Assembly (NCBI GenBank): GCA_002366565.1
Contig: DFBJ01000012.1
Span: 434,001 to 498,000 of the forward strand
Reading direction: 5' to 3'
Origin: Bacteriovoracaceae bacterium UBA3083
Lineage (GTDB): Bacteria; Bdellovibrionota; Bacteriovoracia; Bacteriovoracales; Bacteriovoracaceae
DNA: 64,000 nucleotides
Shown: piece after piece, positions 61,921 through 64,000 of the stretch
Position numbering within the stretch: the first letter of the stretch is position 1
Layout of the letters: each line of letters begins with the position of its first letter
Program-made: the position numbers and the translations under genes
Notes under the pieces: generated by a model
What the model was told of the DNA's origin: nothing
Seen by the model: the letters and a program-made list of their open reading frames with translations, nothing else
Databases searched by the model: none

Positions 61921-63661
61921 ATTTACTTGCCCTTTGTCCAAATCTCTTATTAATTCTAAGCACATTATATCTATTACTAATAACTTGAAAAATTGAGACT
62001 TCAGGTTTTTCTACAATTTGATTATCATCATAAATATACTCTTCACCTTCAGCTAAACCACTCTGAACATCAAGCTCATCACCAAGTGAACTATCATTAT
62101 CACCTTCTAATTCAAGCCCCAAAGTTCCGAGAGAACTTTTCATATTAGATAGATTTTTCAAACTACTCATTGATGATGAGAGTTTTTTCTTATCTTCTTT
62201 AAGCTCATTTGGAACATCTCCCTTATCAATAAGAGACGATATTCTGTCCACATCAGGAAGGGCCATACTTTCTCCAAAAGATGAAGATAGGCTAGCATTT
62301 TCATTACCATAATTCTTTTTCAAAAAGGCCTTCATTTGTTTATTCTCATCAAACATCTCGGCCTGAGCATCGCTTAATCTTCCTTTATCTTTTAATTGTT
62401 GAAGAACTCTCTGCTTAAAAGCACCTGCTCGATTTAAGTCCTTATCAATGGCTAAACTAACACCACTATCAGAAAGGTTTAAATCTCCACTTAATCTCGC
62501 ATCAGCTCTTTCTAATGCTCCAGTTAACCCAGATTTTCCAACGGCACTCGAGACAGTAGGACTTCCAAAAGAAACATTAAATGTTGGACAAGTTTTCCCA
62601 GAGTCATTACAACATTCTGTTGTAGGAACAGCTTCACACATATCAACTTCTGCAGCAGTTAAGTTCTTATTTGAAAAGCTATTGGCCTCACCATTAGCTT
62701 TAACATTTATAGGAGCTCCAGTACTGCCGTTAATAGCAAGTTGTGTAGACAATGTCGTACTATCAATATGCTTCTTATTAAAAAAGTCCATATACTTATT
62801 AAGTATATTTTCTAGCTTTTCAGCTTCACTTTCATATTTATCTCTTGCACTTGAAGCTGCATTTTTCATTTTTGTTCCAAGCACAAGTGATACAGTTGCA
62901 CTTGCAGCAACCCAGCCTGCACACTTAACCTTATCCATTTGAACATTAGGTGGAATTGCATAAACTACGGCTTCAATAGCGGCAATTCCTAGAGATAATG
63001 AATACATAGTAACTTCTTGCTTATAACCATCTTCTCTAATTTTTGCAGACTGTGCTCCTGCTAATAAAATTTGCCTATAGGCCTGCATTAACTTTATTTG
63101 CATTTCATAAGACGTACCCTTTGTACGCTCATTCTCCTCAATTAATGCATCAAGGTTTTGTTTTGAAATTTTTAAAGTTTCCTTAACTTGTTTTTCCATA
63201 TTTCTGTCATTCATAAATGACATTACACCTGTAGCAATTGACATCATTCCAGAAATACACATATTACTAAAAACATCTTTGGCGCTCTTAGCTGCACTAT
63301 AAGCTTCATACAACTTATATGCTGCAATACCTGCACTAACAACAGATTTTGCAGTACCAACTTTTTGAATAGCTTTTTCTTTTTTGGATAGTTCAATATC
63401 TGTTGAATCAACTTGAGACTTAGGGTCCTGATCAAAACTTTGAACCATTTCATTACAAGAGTCTTTTCCGGCACCATCTGCTTTAGAGTCACACATCTTC
63501 TGCTTTTCATTAACTCTATTATCGTCTGCAGCATTTAGACATTGCTCTACGGTTTCGTTCCAAATTAGTCCATCAGTACATTCTTCAGCAAGTCCAGAAG
63601 AGCTAGTACCAAAGAGGAGAACTAGTAAGAACGGGTAAATGAATCGTTTACTAATTTTCAT
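61919..63661 (-). CDS. secreted protein with a VSIF-type C-terminal tail
   Basis: A 580-residue precursor with signal peptide MKISKRFIYPFLLVLLFGTS (cleavage near LAEE). After a Cys-containing opening (ECTDGLIWNETVEQC, KMCDSKADGAGKDSC) there is a hydrophobic helical region at about 110-270 (ISGMMSIATGVMSFM, AIEAVVYAIPPNV, AASATVSLVLG) that could insert into or cross a membrane, then a helical coiled part, then a Ser-rich disordered region. It ends YIYDDNQIVEK, then VSIFQVISNRYNVL and a basic RFGQRASK. The first gene of the window ends with the same signature (VSIFKILSKRYKMS). No catalytic motif; function unknown, possibly envelope-associated. Confidence 0.75.
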   Translation of the reverse strand: MKISKRFIYPFLLVLLFGTSSSGLAEECTDGLIWNETVEQCLNAADDNRVNEKQKMCDSKADGAGKDSCNEMVQSFDQDPKSQVDSTDIELSKKEKAIQKVGTAKSVVSAGIAAYKLYEAYSAAKSAKDVFSNMCISGMMSIATGVMSFMNDRNMEKQVKETLKISKQNLDALIEENERTKGTSYEMQIKLMQAYRQILLAGAQSAKIREDGYKQEVTMYSLSLGIAAIEAVVYAIPPNVQMDKVKCAGWVAASATVSLVLGTKMKNAASSARDKYESEAEKLENILNKYMDFFNKKHIDSTTLSTQLAINGSTGAPINVKANGEANSFSNKNLTAAEVDMCEAVPTTECCNDSGKTCPTFNVSFGSPTVSSAVGKSGLTGALERADARLSGDLNLSDSGVSLAIDKDLNRAGAFKQRVLQQLKDKGRLSDAQAEMFDENKQMKAFLKKNYGNENASLSSSFGESMALPDVDRISSLIDKGDVPNELKEDKKKLSSSMSSLKNLSNMKSSLGTLGLELEGDNDSSLGDELDVQSGLAEGEEYIYDDNQIVEKPEVSIFQVISNRYNVLRINKRFGQRASK

Positions 63662-63828
63662 AACTTACTCACATTCAAAGTGGTATTACATCTACTATTT
63701 TCGCTCAAAAGAGAGATATTAAAGAGTAATAATTGATTCTTTTGCTAATTACATGTCTTTTCGGTAGGTTAAATAATTTCCGTAGCCAAAATCTCATATT
63801 TATAGCGTCAACAAGTATGGGCACTTAC

Positions 63829-64000
63829 TTAAGAAGCTATCTTTCTAAGAATAAGAGATTCGTCTAAGTCAGCATAAGATTTATCGTACTCCTCTCTCGT
63901 TATCCCTTGAGCTTTACAGTAAGAGGCAATAACACCCTCTTTTATCGCTACAATATCTAAATCCTGAGTCGCATCTTTGAGAATATTGTGAAAGATTCCG
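63829..64000 (-). CDS. C-terminal end of an unidentified gene; 5' end outside window
   Basis: On the minus strand an open frame enters at base 64000 and ends at the TAA at 63831-63829, giving the last 57 residues (starting GIFHNILKDATQDLDIVAIK, containing ITREEYDKSYADLDESLILR). It is helical, charged and soluble-looking. No family can be named from this fragment. It lies about 168 bases upstream of the secreted-protein gene on the same strand. Confidence 0.55.
   Translation of the reverse strand, partial: GIFHNILKDATQDLDIVAIKEGVIASYCKAQGITREEYDKSYADLDESLILRKIAS

Noticed and set aside
62448..62942. 164-residue ORF on the plus strand opposite the secreted protein gene
   Set aside because: Antisense shadow of a signal-peptide-bearing gene; no ribosome-binding site, and composition follows the opposite strand.
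1..64000. Mobile elements, CRISPR arrays, c-di-GMP riboswitches, restriction-modification or abortive-infection genes
   Set aside because: No transposase or integrase, no regularly spaced direct repeats, no recognisable riboswitch core and no methylase or toxin-antitoxin motif was found by reading.

Overview
The window is a chromosomal segment of an AT-rich Gram-negative bacterium. Low GC, lysine/asparagine/serine-rich proteins, many signal peptides and lipoproteins, outer-membrane barrels, a flagellar hook protein and large sensor kinases together suggest a Bdellovibrionota member, most likely of the Bacteriovorax/Halobacteriovorax group. This is inference from gene content and protein style; no 16S rRNA is present. 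I see no insertion sequence, prophage, CRISPR array or integrase. The segment is compact: start/stop overlaps of 1-4 bases are common, and five convergent gene pairs overlap at their stop codons.

Layout. 1-4000: the end of a secreted Ser/Asn-rich protein, a leucine-rich-repeat protein, a cyclic-nucleotide-binding protein and a ClpB-type disaggregase. 4100-9400: an MscS-type channel, a lone receiver protein, a conserved enzyme-like protein of unknown function, a 37-residue membrane protein and a persulfide dioxygenase coupled to a secreted protein. 9480-14420: a secreted trypsin-like protease, hemB, a SufE-family protein, an XRE regulator, a flagellar hook protein and a Cys-rich mini-protein. 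14700-24400: a small acidic protein coupled to a secreted HExxH protein, a hybrid histidine kinase, and a two-gene unit of receiver plus giant ATPase/TPR/GAF/histidine kinase. 24600-30500: a FecR-domain protein, a LamG lipoprotein preceded by a translationally coupled 51-residue ORF, a secreted probable envelope protein and tRNA-Leu(GAG).

30590-37740 (minus strand) is a housekeeping block: secreted unknown, RpoH-type sigma factor, rpsO, pnp, dut, a PHA-granule-type protein and a [2Fe-2S] ferredoxin with a long charged tail. 37800-46860: a secreted repeat protein, a FecR/beta-barrel fusion, the PrkA-YeaH-SpoVR stress triad, and a divergent PP2C phosphatase next to the PrkA kinase. 46900-57960: cis/trans fatty-acid isomerase (cti), a dicarboxylate/amino-acid symporter, an M23 peptidase ahead of secA, an acidic protein with a YbjQ-like domain, and glpD. 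57960-64000: two tandem related outer-membrane proteins, a small protein coupled to trxB, a secreted protein sharing a C-terminal signature with the protein at position 1, and the end of one more gene.

Themes: envelope stress and remodelling (MscS, Cti, M23, SecA, LamG and FecR proteins, barrels), proteostasis (ClpB, RpoH-type sigma), redox/sulfur handling (persulfide dioxygenase, SufE family, ferredoxin, TrxB) and heavy signal transduction (three receiver-containing proteins, two large kinases, PrkA/PP2C, a cNMP-binding protein). I found no obvious new defence system. The most unusual items are the FecR-barrel fusion, the shared VSIF-type C-terminal tail, the hidden coupled ORF before the LamG lipoprotein, the PrkA/PP2C pairing, and a perfect palindrome that forms the stop ends of two convergent genes.
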